64,000 bases of DNA, from contig OY856410.1 in assembly GCA_963693085.1 (NCBI GenBank), positions 1,331,346,304-1,331,410,303 on the forward strand, written 5' to 3'. Both the position numbers and the translations under genes were made by a program. Source of the DNA: Alisma plantago-aquatica (taxonomy: Eukaryota > Streptophyta > Magnoliopsida > Alismatales > Alismataceae). The stretch's first letter is position 1. Each line of letters opens with the position of its first letter. The notes beneath the pieces are model-generated. The model searched no databases. It had not been told where the DNA came from and saw nothing but the letters and a program-made list of their open reading frames with translations. Shown piece by piece: positions 1 to 10,950 of the stretch.

Positions 1-235
1 GCTTCACCCATGTGAAGGTATGCTAGTAAAGCTTGATCCTTCATGCAGAAAGCACATCTGGTAGTAAGGTTGGATGTAGAGTTAGTTCTAGAGAGGAAAG
101 CAGGACTCAAGCAAGAAGGTTGGAAGCTTAGGTTCCGAGACTTAGGAACAGTGGATAGTAGAGGATGATGTGACCTAAGTGGATGATAGTGGTTGCCTTA
201 TGTTTGATCCCTGGAGGCTGATGACATCTTGGTTT
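1..235 (+). mobile_element. Element B internal domain, left fragment (interrupted by element A)
   Basis: This stretch aligns base for base with element A's internal domain around 4351-4585, with scattered substitutions. The match resumes at 10951, immediately after A's 3' LTR, where the sequence continues as A's 4586 onward. It is therefore the left part of an older copy (element B) of the same family, split by the insertion of A. The last five bases, GGTTT (231-235), are one copy of A's target-site duplication. No open reading frame is seen. B's 5' LTR and primer site must lie left of the window. Confidence 0.85.
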
Positions 236-839
236 TGTTACAACCGCAACTTTCAGGTTCATTGGTGAGAAATGTAATTTCTCATATTAAAGATATTTGA
301 ACAAGGATATAATCCATTTTGGATAAATGAATTTCATTTACAATAGCCTTGATGATTGTTTTGTGGGCTTTATTGGCTATTGGGCCCAAAGAAAGGATAA
401 AAGCAACTATATTATTGCGTAAATAAAAAATAGAGAAAAGGAAATAAAGGATATATAAAGAAATCCTTGAAAGGAAATCTTTTAATAAAGAAAGAGAAGG
501 ATAGGGAGTTCACTTAGTGGTGTTTCATGGACTCCCATAATAATCAAATGAGATAACTCTTTATAATAAGAATAAAAGGATCGGATACCAATAATGGAAA
601 GAAGATGTTTTTTTTGGTGCAAGGAAAGGTATTAATTGAATTCTTAGATTGCTACAAACTGGTGTTATATCTAAATAAGGAAGACGGTGGGTATTTCCCT
701 TCAAACCCATCCATGCAAGGAAAGTTACAAGAATACTTCGTACTGTATTTGCCTCTACAAAATCCAATCCTTTCCATGTGGTTTTGGAAAGATAGATCCA
801 CCGGTTTCTTTGTGATCTAAACCCTAGGGGTGTGATGCC

Positions 840-847
840 TATAAAAG
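840..847 (+). promoter_or_regulatory. Candidate LTR TATA box (element A 5' LTR)
   Basis: TATAAAAG lies about 600 bp into the 5' LTR and is preserved in the 3' LTR at about 8400. The related LTR of element B has TATATAAG at 15085 in a broadly comparable place. A second TATA-like motif, TATAAATA at 1351, is intact here, but the 3' LTR has TGTAAATA at 8912. The conserved first motif is therefore the better guess for the true promoter. No start site can be proved from sequence. Confidence 0.5.
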
Positions 848-1379
848 ACTCTAGTCATGCAAAGCTTCTGGAAAACAACTTTTCTCTCGCCTATAACAGT
901 AGATAGATGGAAAGCATGCGACCACCATGCCAAGGTGGGTCGTGATGAGCATCGCAGGTCTTCCGTAAGGAAGAAATCAGAGCCACTCTTCTCAAGCTAT
1001 GGTGGATTCAAAGGATTCAGTGGGAAGGTCATTAGGGCATCTTTCTGTTTGGAGATCGGGATGGATGGGACGACAGGCGGTGCTAGGATGGCGGCGCCCT
1101 GCACCTGGGCTAGCGGAGGCATGCTGCCGCGTGTGGGCGCGCTGGCGGGAGGCATCCGCAGTGGAGCCCCGTCACGAGGAAGGAGAGGACAGACTCGGAG
1201 GAACGAGTTCGGGATATGGTGCTGAGACGCTGACGTCGTGCTACGGAGAGCTAGATCTCATGGGCGACGAAGAATCCATGAACAGCAGGACTAGGCCGGA
1301 GGCCGATCTTATGCGGGTTGCTTTTCGGGGAGGGATCTGCGGTGGTGCTCTATAAATAGTTGGGGCTAGAACGTGATGG

Positions 1380-1460
1380 TGGAGACCTGGCAGAGATCCA
1401 GTGGAGACCTGGCGGAGATCCAGCGGAGACCTGGCGGAGATCCGGCGGAGACCTGGCGGA
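1380..1460 (+). repeat. 22-bp tandem repeat in element A LTR
   Basis: Nearly four head-to-tail copies of a 22-bp GC-rich unit are present, starting at 1380, 1402, 1424 and 1446. Each unit is itself two similar 11-mers, CGGAGACCTGG and CGGAGATCCGG. The 3' LTR holds the same array at about 8939-9020 with a few substitutions. The array lies just downstream of the second TATA-like motif. Confidence 0.85.
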
Positions 1461-2560
1461 TGAACGACCGAGTGAGCAGCTTGGGCGGAAACCTCGCCTG
1501 TGGTGGTGCCGAGGATGGGGGTGGCACACCATCGGCCCTCCCTTAGGCAGTCCGGACTGGGCCGAGGAAGAGGACAGGCTAGGACGAAGAGGCGAAGGCG
1601 CGACAAGGAGGACATAGTGTGCGATCGCGATGCGACTCCGGCGGCCAGCGTTTTGCAGAATACCCGTGGGAGAGAACCCGCATCCAAAAGACTAAAGTGC
1701 CCCTTCATGCACGGTGAAGACCCAAGGGCGGCAGGGTCATTTCCTTCTAATTCTCGTTGGATATGGTAATTTAATAATATGGCACTTATGCTGACGTGCG
1801 AGGTTCTATTGGTCGAGTTTCATTAACATTGTAAAATTCGTAATTACTTAACCGTAGCTTGGATTTAGACAAGCTTTATATGAAAATTTATCATCGAAAC
1901 GAGGGGAGTCCAAATAAAATACTTTTAGAGTCTAATTATGCTTGTAGTTCTGAAAGTATGGCAACATATGTTAAAGTGAAGACTAATGATATGAAAAACC
2001 TTAATTTTGATGTTAATAAGATTGGGTGGGGTGCTATGGGTAATTTAAGATGATATTGCCCTATTTATGATAAAAAGGATGTTTTGAATCGGAAAAGGGT
2101 GATACATGTGTTTAATTGGTTAATTTAGAGTTTCATATGTTTAATATGAATTAATGGGCTTAGACACCCTTATCTAAGTGTTAGTGGGCTTTAATGGGAT
2201 ACAATTGGAAATCCTTTGTATAAAAGTGATGTTAGGTTGATCCCAAGCTTAATAGGTGATAAAAAGGGCTTTAATATGCTTAAGTTAAATAATTAGGGTT
2301 TGGCACCTAGAACTGCTGTTTTAGAGTTTTATGGATATAAATAAGGAAAGTCGTAAAAATATTTAAAAGAAACCTAAAGAAACCTTTATTCGGATTAGAA
2401 ACCCTAGAAGGTGGATCCAAATCAATTAAATAGATATATTCTTAGTAAAGTATAGTAAATAGATTACGTATGCTTTTCAGAAATTCTGAGATTGTTGAAC
2501 TGCTTCTTGGATTACTTGTTTGCTTGGAATTGTTATTAGCTTATTAAATCTGCAAATCAG

Positions 2561-3230
2561 GTATGTGGTTAATTATGAATAACCGTCTTAGTTTCCCGAG
2601 TATTTTCCGATGGTTAACCGCATTGAATGCAAATTATCAGTTTGGATGTTCATGCTTGCAAACTATAAAGTCACTATGATTATCACATTAATAATATAAG
2701 TATGCATTCTCACACCTACATGCCACCCTGATGGATGATGCCAAAGGTCAGGCCCATATGGGTAGACCAATGGACACCTTGAGTGGTAACCTCAGGCACC
2801 AAGCTTGGGAATGTGAAGGTGGCCTATGATATTGCATGACTAGTGGGCACCGTGAGTGGTGACCCCCAGGCACCAAGCTCGGGATTGAGAAGGTGGCCTT
2901 AAGTCATTGGCAAAGGAAACCCTAAGGTGGGTATGCTAGGGTTAGGGCAAAAGCAGTGGAGAATGTCATACTAAAAAGTGTAAATTGGCTTGTTAATTAA
3001 CTTGATTGTGATATTTAGATTGTTATCCTTATGTGCAAATTTTTGTTTGTCCCCACATACCAATATATTCGATATACTGACCGACGTTTTGTTTGTCGGC
3101 GTTTTAGGAACAACAATTGAAAGAACAAACAGTAAAGGGACACATTGTGGAAATAAGAAATAAAGTGCAAGGAGGATTAGATAGAATAATTCAAGCTCTG
3201 GATAGATAGATTTCCAAAGTTTTCAAAGGT
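2561..3230 (+). other. Intron-like leader structure within the LTR
   Basis: A splice-donor consensus (CAG/GTATGT, donor at 2561) is followed 547 bp later by an acceptor-like, T-rich stretch ending in TTTTAG (3106-3107). A 123-base block then ends at a perfect donor, AAAG/GTAAGT (3231). The same three signals occur at similar spacing in A's 3' LTR (10123, 10668, 10791) and in the more diverged LTR of B (16592, 17142, 17265). This suggests that the LTR-initiated transcript has a spliced leader. Splicing itself is inferred. Confidence 0.4.
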
Positions 3231-3390
3231 AAGTAAAGTTTTAATTTTTATACCAAGTTCCAGTTACTTAGTAAAATTTCATAATTATTATTGATTATTT
3301 GTTGAACCTTTGATCCTGTTAATTGAATAACGGCTCTGACCTTCAGGTCTCCCTTAATTGGGGGTTACCTGGAGACAGGGTCGTTACAAT

Positions 3391-3402
3391 TGGTATCAGA
3401 GC
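3391..3402 (+). other. Primer-binding site (initiator tRNA-Met type), element A
   Basis: TGGTATCAGAGC, complementary to the 3' end of plant initiator tRNA-Met, begins two bases after the 5' LTR terminus at 3388. Its position and sequence are canonical for minus-strand DNA priming and fix the element's orientation. Confidence 0.95.
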
Positions 3403-6400
3403 GTAGGTTCCTCACTTAATCTTTAATAATTATTAAATTTTACAAATTCTATAGAACCCAAGGGAGTTATTAGAGGATTATCCGAAAGACAAAGGTGTCT
3501 AGAAAAGGATCATGACCGGGGGCTGGCAATATTTTCCTCCGCACCGCTAGTCAGAATACGAGGACTCCCGGATCCGTGTGACTTCCTGGCCAAAGTCTTA
3601 GGGTATGAATCGAAATAAGATACCTTTAGGACCCTCTCATCTTGTTCATCCCTTCTCAACCCAAATTCCGTTAAGGACCATAAGGATTAGGGTTTTCTCT
3701 CTTTTCCTCACCCTCTTGAGGTATGGGTAAGGTTGATAAGGATTAAGGAATCCTCCACCAAAGTAATAAAAAGCATGTAAATAAGATGTCATGGACATAA
3801 GCTTAATAGAGCAAGCGTAAAGGAATAGATACATGCTTAGGTCGTATGACACGAGTTGTCATTGCCCTCAGGAGAGACCTGAGGATAGACCTCCTTGGTA
3901 GGAGGATGAGTAGAGAGAGTTAGTCTTGGAGGTAGACACCTCCATTAAAAGTAGAGACCTAGCACATCCTTTGAGGATGATGTTAACCCTAACCCTAAGT
4001 GAAGGTTAGAGAAAGAGATGACATGCTGAGTTAGATGTCATGGTTGACCAGGTGTTTGGATAAACATTCCTTGGATGCCATACGAGCCATGAGAGGTTGG
4101 ATAACATGGTACCTTTGACGACCCAACCCTGGAAAGGGTCGGGCATGTTAGAGTGAAGGATAGCTCCTTCATTGATGAGGTTAGTGAAGGACCTATAGAA
4201 ACCCTATGGCTTATGGGGATAGCATGCACCCAGAGTACGTCAGTTGTATGGTAGTAGGTTGAAACACTGGCCAGAAGGGCATGATGGATGGCTTATGAGA
4301 TAAGCATAAAGAGATATCGATAATCTTGAGCCAAACATGAGTTGAGCATAGGCTTCACCCACATAGGGGTATGCTTGTGAGCATGAGCCTTCATGGAGAG
4401 AGGACCTCTAGTAGTATGGCTAGATGTGGAGTTAGCTCTAGAGAGAGAAAGCAAGAACCCAGCAAGGAGGTTGGAAGCCTAAAACCCCAAGATATGAGGA
4501 ACAATGGGGAGTTGAGGATGATGCGACCTAAGTGGATGATAGTGGTTGCCTTATGTGTGACCCATGGAGGCTGATGATATCTTGGTTATCTTTAGAGGAA
4601 ACAAACCCTGGAGAGAGGATGATGCTTCTGGTACCTATCGTATAAGTAATTACCTATTGGATGAGATAAAGAGTGCATTAGACCCTGAGGAGGTTTAAGT
4701 AACATGTTGTGAGGTTTTATACCTAGTTGAATGTCCTTGAGGAGGACTCGACTCTGAGGTGTTTCTCATACAAAAGGATCATGGGAGTACATGACATACC
4801 TTAGACATGCTTGATTTGGGGTGAAGAGATTGAGCATGCAGTTGGACACCCAAAGTGGACCTAGGGTTCCTAGGCCTAAGAGGGGAAGCAGTGTACCCAA
4901 TGCTCATGATGAGATTTGAGTCTCTATAGTTTCGAGCATGGTACTCCTCATGTGTAAAGGTAAAATAAACCCCTTAAGTTAAGGGTAGGTTTGATGAACC
5001 CCTCACAACTAAGTTGACCTAATGTTGAGGAAAGAGAACAATTATGACATAGCATGGTTTAATATGTTGTCTATTGGTGCCTTAGTAGCTGCTGGGTTAA
5101 CCATGCTCATATGGATGTAAACCATAAGGATGTTTGTGACCTTGTTGTCAAGAGTTGTAGTTTCCTTCCATCTTGGAAGAGGGACCCTTTGGTAGGGTGT
5201 TTACCAGTTTTGTGGGTTTTGAGGAAACCTAATGAGGTCCCCATAGGATCTTGAGAGACTAAGTGAAAAGTACATGGCCTGAGAAAGAACATGTAGACCC
5301 ATACATAACCATCTCAACGTGCATGTGGATGTGTTACCATGGAGGTAACCAGTATGGGGCCTGACCAAGGTAGGCAGGTCATCATGACCCCTGTGTAAGG
5401 ATGAAAGACAGCCTAAGAATGCAGAGAGAGATGATTGGGTAAGGTTCTAAGTTGGACATGTACAATAATGGAATCCTAAGTCTATCCTAGGGTCAGGTAG
5501 GGATGATACCTATGGAAGAAGGAGTTTCCTAATTCCCTAGTTGCACATGACCATAGGGTCAGGAGGTAACAACTATCATTGTCTGAGGGACATGGGTTAG
5601 GAGATTGATCACCTTCATAAACTCATGGGAGCCAAAGGGCAGATGAGTAGGGCACTCTCTAGATGCATGAGGGAAGAGGGATGACCCCAAAAGTGCTGGC
5701 ACCCTATAGACCTAGAGGAGATGACAAAGGATTGTGTGTGGATCCAAGTAGGTTCGAGACCAGTTTTCCATGGAGGAAATTTTGATATCATGATGTTTGT
5801 GATGTAAAGACATGAGTTGCATGTTTCAACTTAGATTTGAAGGTGTATTGGCAAGGTGGGATGTACCATCTCTACTCTAGGAATAGGAAGAACTCTGTAT
5901 TTGGATGGCCGCCAAATTCTTATTTCTTCTTGTAATGGGAGTGAGAGATTGGACAGCACGTATGCCACACACCAAGGGTAAAGATGATGTGAGTTGGAAC
6001 GTTGCTATAAGGAATGAGGACAGAGATGATAACATACCTTGGTGGAGTGAATGATACATGGATGATACATGGAATAGTGTAGTTATCTTATGAGGATGTG
6101 TTATCAAGAGCTATGTGGAATTTACAAGTTAACCAAGGTTGAGTTTGATCACCATGAGGATGAGCTCAGAGTTTCTTGATGAAGACAAACTTAGAGTTTG
6201 AGATGAGATGATAAGTATAATGCATGGAGGTGTATGTCTTCGACATTACCTAACACCTAAGGATAAGGAGTGGTAATGAATGCTCTGGTTGAGATATAGC
6301 TGCCTAGTTTAGCTAGAAGCTAGAAGAAATTGAGGTTGTTAGGCTAACCTTACATTGAGAAAAAGAGATAAGTTTGGATAACATTCAGATATAACGAGAT

Positions 6401-6750
6401 CTGTTGAACAAGATTAGTGGTTATTTGGATAGCCAGCCTAGTCTTTGATGAAATGAAAGGATGGTTGTAGAACCTCAGATGTTCTTCTTTGGAAAGAAAA
6501 GTGATGAAACCCTGATGAGAGTGGCTTAGGGTTTCTGGGGTATCAAGCTTGAGGAATCATGACATACATGAGATCATGGTTTTAAGATCACCAAACATCG
6601 TGATACTACAAAGATAGTAAGTAATAGTAGCACTTCGGTTGCTTGATGTGGAGTTGCATGTGACAGGTGGCCATGCAAGCTAGGGGTGAAGGACGAACAC
6701 CAGTAACCCAGTGTATCGATATAGAGGATAAAAGAGTCCCTGAGAGGGAA

Positions 6751-7706
6751 TGGGAATTCATCACAATGGATGTTGTGGTAAGTCTCCCTTTGACCCAGAA
6801 GGTCAAGATGCAATATGGGTTATGGTAGATCGCCTTACCTAGATAACATGGGAAAGAAAGGAATATTTTCAAGAGATAGATTCTATTGAACTACATAAGA
6901 GAGAGAGAGATGGTTCAAATACACCATGATACAAGTTCTAATGTTCTTGAGTATGACCTAAAGGTTCACTTCCATAAGGTGGAAGTAGGTACATGAAGAA
7001 CTCAGTGTCAGTACTGCCTATCACCCCTAACTAATGGACAATATGATCCAGACTAGAGGGTCTGATGAGAGCATGTGTGCTCATTCAGGGTGATACATAG
7101 AGGCAGTTCTTGTCCTTTGCAAGATGTGATGATAACCACCATAGCCTTTATCGGGATGAAAGAAGTGATAGAAGGAGGTTGTGTCGGTCACCACTTCATT
7201 TAGATGATTTTGGTGAAGGAGGCCTCGTAAAGGTCAGAAAAGAACCACAGTGTGTGCAGATGAAGTCGCTTTGGTCGTGCAATGGCTGAGAGAGAGAGCC
7301 CAGTGGTGACATGAGTCGTGAGCTGATGCAAAGCAGACTGACATGCAGTTCACTGTGGGAGAATATGCAATGTGAAAATCCGACCCCTCTAAGCTACAAC
7401 TGAGAAAGTTGAGTCCCCGATATATGGGTCCATTTGAGATGGATTGGTGGAGATGGTTGTGTTTAGCCTTGCCCCTCAGGATGACATGATGAATAATGTG
7501 TTCCATGAGTCTGATCTAGAGCACTATGTGAGGTACCCAAGCCATGTGCTGAGCCTTGAACCTATTCAGCTTTTGAGAGGCTGAAATGTCCTGAGTCACC
7601 TATGAGGGCACGATATACCAAGGTAAGAAAGAACTCAGATGGAAGAATATGAGATGATGAAGGTTCTTGGGAAGCACCATGGAAAGGGTGAAGCCACATG
7701 GTAGCC
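6751..7706 (+). pseudogene. Decayed integrase-chromodomain 3' end of pol (element A)
   Basis: Fragments of a Ty3/Gypsy pol C-terminus appear in order on the + strand in several frames. 6751-6800 reads WEFITMDVVVSLPLTQK, like the first-Asp region of the integrase core. 6801 onward reads GQDAIWVMVDRLT and then a TAG. Near 7055 a piece resembles the EDMLRACVL segment after the third catalytic residue. 7406-7438 reads KLSPRYMGPFE (GPF/Y motif). 7495-7584 begins NVFHESDLEHYV and ends LLRG followed by TGA. 7660 onward reads KVLGKHHGKGEATW, the chromodomain-like tail. Changes of frame and stops show it is dead. The order and motifs match Tekay/Del chromoviruses. Confidence 0.85.
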
Positions 7707-7778
7707 CTGATGGACGTATGAAAGGCTTATCCTGAACTGTGTGTTTGCTTGATGGAATTTTGAGGACAAAATTCTTAT

Positions 7779-7791
7779 AAGAGGGGAAGGA
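7779..7791 (+). other. Polypurine tract, element A
   Basis: AAGAGGGGAAGGA abuts the 3' LTR (TGTTACAACC at 7792). It is preceded by a sequence resembling the typical chromovirus 3' coding end. This is the expected plus-strand primer. The same tract occurs at 14130-14142 in element B. Confidence 0.9.
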
Positions 7792-10700
7792 TGTTACAAC
7801 CCCAATTTTCAGGTTCATTGGTGACAAATGTAATTTCTCATATTAAAGATATTTGAACAAATAAGGATATAATTCGTTTTGGATAAATGATTTTTTTTAC
7901 AATAGCCTTGATGATTGTTTTGTGGGCTTTATTGGCTATTGGGCCCAAAGAAAGGATAAAAGCAACTCTATTATTGCGTAAATAAAAAAATAGAGAAAAG
8001 GAAATAAAGGATATATAAAGAAATCCTTGAAAAGAAATTTTTTAATAAAGAAAGAGAAGGATAGGGAGTTCACTTAGTGGTGTTTCATGGACTCCCATAA
8101 TAATCAAATGAGATAACTCTTTATAATAAGAATAAAAGGATCGGATACCAATAATGGAAAGAAGATGTTTTGTTTGGTGCAAGGAAAGGTATTAATTGAA
8201 TTTCTAGATTGCTACAAACTGGTGTTATATCTAAATAAGGAAGACGGTGGGTATTTCCCTTCAAACCCATCCATGCAAGGCAAGTTACAAGAATACTTCG
8301 TACTGTATTTTGCCTCTACAAAATCCAATCCTTTCCATGTGGTTTTGGAAAGATAGATCCACCGGTTTCTTTGTGATCTAAACCCTAGGGGTGTGATACC
8401 TATAAAAGACTCTAGTCATGCAAGGCTTCTGGAAAACAACTTTGCTCTCACCTATAACAGTAGATAGATGGAAAGCATGCGACCACCATGCCAAGGTGGG
8501 TCGTGATGAGCATCGCAGGTCTTTCGTAAGGAAGAAATCAGAGCCGCTCTTCTCAAGATATGGTGGATTCAAAGGATTCGGTGGGAAGTTCATTAGGGCA
8601 TCTTTCTATTTGGAGATCAGGATGGATGGGACGACAGGCGGTGCTAGGATGGCGGCGCCCTGCACCTGGGCTAGCGGAGGCATGCTGCCGCGTGTGGGCG
8701 CGCTGGCGGGAGGCATCCGCTGTGGAGCCCCGTCACGAGGAAGGAGAGGACGGACTCTGAGGAACGAGTTTGGGATATGGTGCTGAGACGCTGACGTCGT
8801 GCTACGGAGAGCTAGATCTCATGGGCGACGAAGAATCCATGAACAGCAGGACTAGGTCGGAGGCCGATCTTATGCGGGTTGCTTTTCAGAGAGGGATCTG
8901 TGGCGGTGCTCTGTAAATAGTTGGGCATAGAACGTGATGGCAGAGACCTGGCAGAGATCTAGTGGAGACCTGGCGGAGATCCGGCGGAGACCTGGCGGAG
9001 ATCCGGCGGAGACCTGGCGGATGAACGACCAAGTGAGCAGCTTGGGCAGCAACCTTTCCTGTGGTGGTGCCAAGGATGGGGGTGGCACACCATCGTCCCT
9101 CCCTTAGGCAGTCCGGACTGGGCCGAGGAAGAGGACAGGCTAGGACGAAGAGGAGAAGGCGTGACAAGGAGGACATAGTGTGCGATCGCGATGCGACTCT
9201 GGCGGCCAGCGTTTTGCAGAATACCCGTGGGAGAGAACCCACGTCCAAAAGACTAAAGTGCCCCTTCATGCACGCTGAAGACCCAAGGGCGGCAGCGTCA
9301 TTTCCTTCTAATTCTCGTTGGATCTGGTAAGTCAATAATATGGCACTTATGCTGACGTGGTGAGGTTTTATTGGTCGAGTTTCATTAACATTGTAAAATT
9401 CATAATTACTTAACCGTAGCTCAGATTTAGACAAGCTTTATATGAAAATTTATCAGCGAAACGAGGGGAGTCCAAATAAAATACTTTTAGAGTCTAATTA
9501 TGCTTGTAGTTCTAAAAGTATGGCAACATATGTTAAAGTGAAGACTAAAGATATGAAAAACCTTAATTTTGATGTTAATAAGATTGGGTGGGGTGTTATG
9601 GGTAATTTAAGATGATATTGCCCTATTGATGATAAAAAGGATGTTTTGAATCGGAAAAGGGTGATCCATGTGTTTAATTGGTTAATTTAGATTTTCATAT
9701 GTTTAATATGAATTAATGGGCTTAGAAACCCTTACTTAAGTGTTAGTGGGCTTTAATGGGGTACAATTGGAAATCCTTTGTATAAAAGTGATGTTAGGTT
9801 AATCCCAAGCTTAATAGGTGATAAAAAGGGCTTTAATATGCTTAAGTTGAATAATTAGGGTTTGGCACCTAGAACTGCTGTTTTAGAGTTTTATGGATAT
9901 AAATAAGGAAAGTCGTAAAAATATTTAAAAGAAACCTAATGAAACCTTTATTCGGATTAGAAACCCTAGAAGGTGAATCCAAGTCAATTAAATAGATATA
10001 TTCTTTGTAAAGTGTAGTAAATAGATTACATATGCTTTTTAGGAATTCTGAGATTGTTGAACTGCTTCTTGGATTACTTGCTTGCTTGTAATTGTTATTA
10101 GCTTATTAAATCTGCAAATCAGGTATGTGGTTAATTATGAATAACCGTCTTAGTTTCCTGAGGATTTTCCGATGGTTAACCGCATTGAATGCAAATTATC
10201 AGTTTGGATGTTCATGCTTACAAACTATAAAGTCACTATGATTATCACATTAATAATATAAGTATGTATTCTCGCACCTACATGCCACCCTGATGGATGA
10301 TGCCAAAGGTCAGGCCCAGATGGGTAGACCAATGGACACCTTGAGTGGTACCCTCAGGCACCAAGCTCGGGAATGAGAATGTGGCCTATGATATTGCATG
10401 ACTAGTGGGAACCGTGAGTGATGACCCCCAGGCACCAAGCTCGGGATTGAGAAGGTGGCCTTAAGTCATTGGCAAAGGAAACCCTAAGGTAGGTATGCCA
10501 GGGTTAGGGCAAAAGCGGTCGAGAATGTCATACTGAAAAGTGTAAATTGGCTTGTTAATTAACTTGATTGTGATATTTAGATTGTTATCCTTATGTGCAA
10601 ATTTTTGTTTGTCCCCACAGACCAGTATATTCGATATACTGACCGACATTTTGTTTGTCGGCATTTTAGGAACAACAATTGAAAGAACAAACAGTAAAGG

Positions 10701-10950
10701 GACACATTGTGAAAATAAGAAATAAAGTGCAAGGAGGATTAGATAGAATAATTCAAGCTCTGGATAGATAGATTTCCAAAGTTTTCAAAGGTAAGTAAAG
10801 TTTTAATTTTTATACCAAGTTCCAGTTACTTAGTAAAATTTCATAATTATTATTGATTATTTGTTGAACCTTTGATCCTGTTAATTGAATAACGGCTCTG
10901 ACCTTCGGGTCTCCCTTAATTGGGGGTTACCTGGAGACGGGGTCGTTACA
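7792..10950 (+). repeat. 3' LTR of element A
   Basis: This 3159-bp LTR is near-identical to 236-3388. It carries the same GC-rich block, 22-bp repeat, splice-like signals and terminal TCGTTACA. It is followed by GGTTT (10951-10955), the second copy of the target duplication. One visible difference is TGTAAATA at 8912 where the 5' LTR has TATAAATA. Confidence 0.95.

Larger units (their letters stand above)
236..3388 (+). repeat. 5' LTR of element A
   Basis: This 3153-bp LTR runs from TGTTACAACC to TCGTTACA. It contains TATA-like motifs at 840 and 1351, a GC-rich block at about 1000-1760 in otherwise AT-rich DNA, a 22-bp tandem repeat (1380-1460), and an imperfect ~73-bp direct duplication at 2767-2913 (two units each carrying a CACCNTGAGTGGT core and CAGGCACCAAGCT). 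Splice-site-like motifs lie at 2561, 3106 and 3231. The ORFs of 60-180 codons in the GC-rich block occur in both LTR copies simply because the LTRs are near-identical, so they are not called as genes. Confidence 0.95.
3389..7791 (+). other. Degenerate internal domain of element A
   Basis: This 4.4-kb region lies between the LTRs. No frame longer than about 90 codons is present. Recognisable coding remnants begin at about 6751 (listed separately). The left part, about 3403-6750, should hold gag, protease and reverse transcriptase by position, but I could not recognise those domains in any frame. The same decayed sequence is present in element B (1-235 and 10951-14142). Confidence 0.8.
236..10950 (+). 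mobile_element. Element A: full-length Tekay/Del-type LTR retrotransposon, non-autonomous
   Basis: This is a complete LTR retrotransposon of about 10.7 kb. Two long direct repeats (236-3388 and 7792-10950) begin TGTTACAACC and end TCGTTACA. They are flanked by the perfect 5-bp duplication GGTTT (231-235 and 10951-10955). A primer-binding site for initiator tRNA-Met (TGGTATCAGAGC) lies two bases inside the 5' LTR, and a polypurine tract directly precedes the 3' LTR. The 4.4-kb interior has no long open frame, only a shifted and stopped integrase/chromodomain remnant near its 3' end, which places it with Ty3/Gypsy chromoviruses. By eye the two LTRs differ at roughly one to three positions per 60 bases, plus small indels, so insertion is not very old. 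It is nested in element B of the same family. Confidence 0.95.

Noticed and set aside
857..1225. 122-codon + strand frame in the A 5' LTR, repeated at 8418-8786
   Set aside because: Both frames lie in near-identical LTR copies. The sequence is GC-rich, overlaps frames on both strands, and shows no recognisable domain or start context.
3983..3996. CCCTAACCCTAA, telomere-like
   Set aside because: Only about two repeat units inside a retrotransposon interior. Similar AAACCCTA strings are scattered through the AT-rich LTRs.
8886..9434. 182-codon minus-strand frame in the A 3' LTR
   Set aside because: The 5' LTR counterpart (1241-1708) is shorter. It is an antisense shadow of the GC-rich block and 22-bp tandem repeat.
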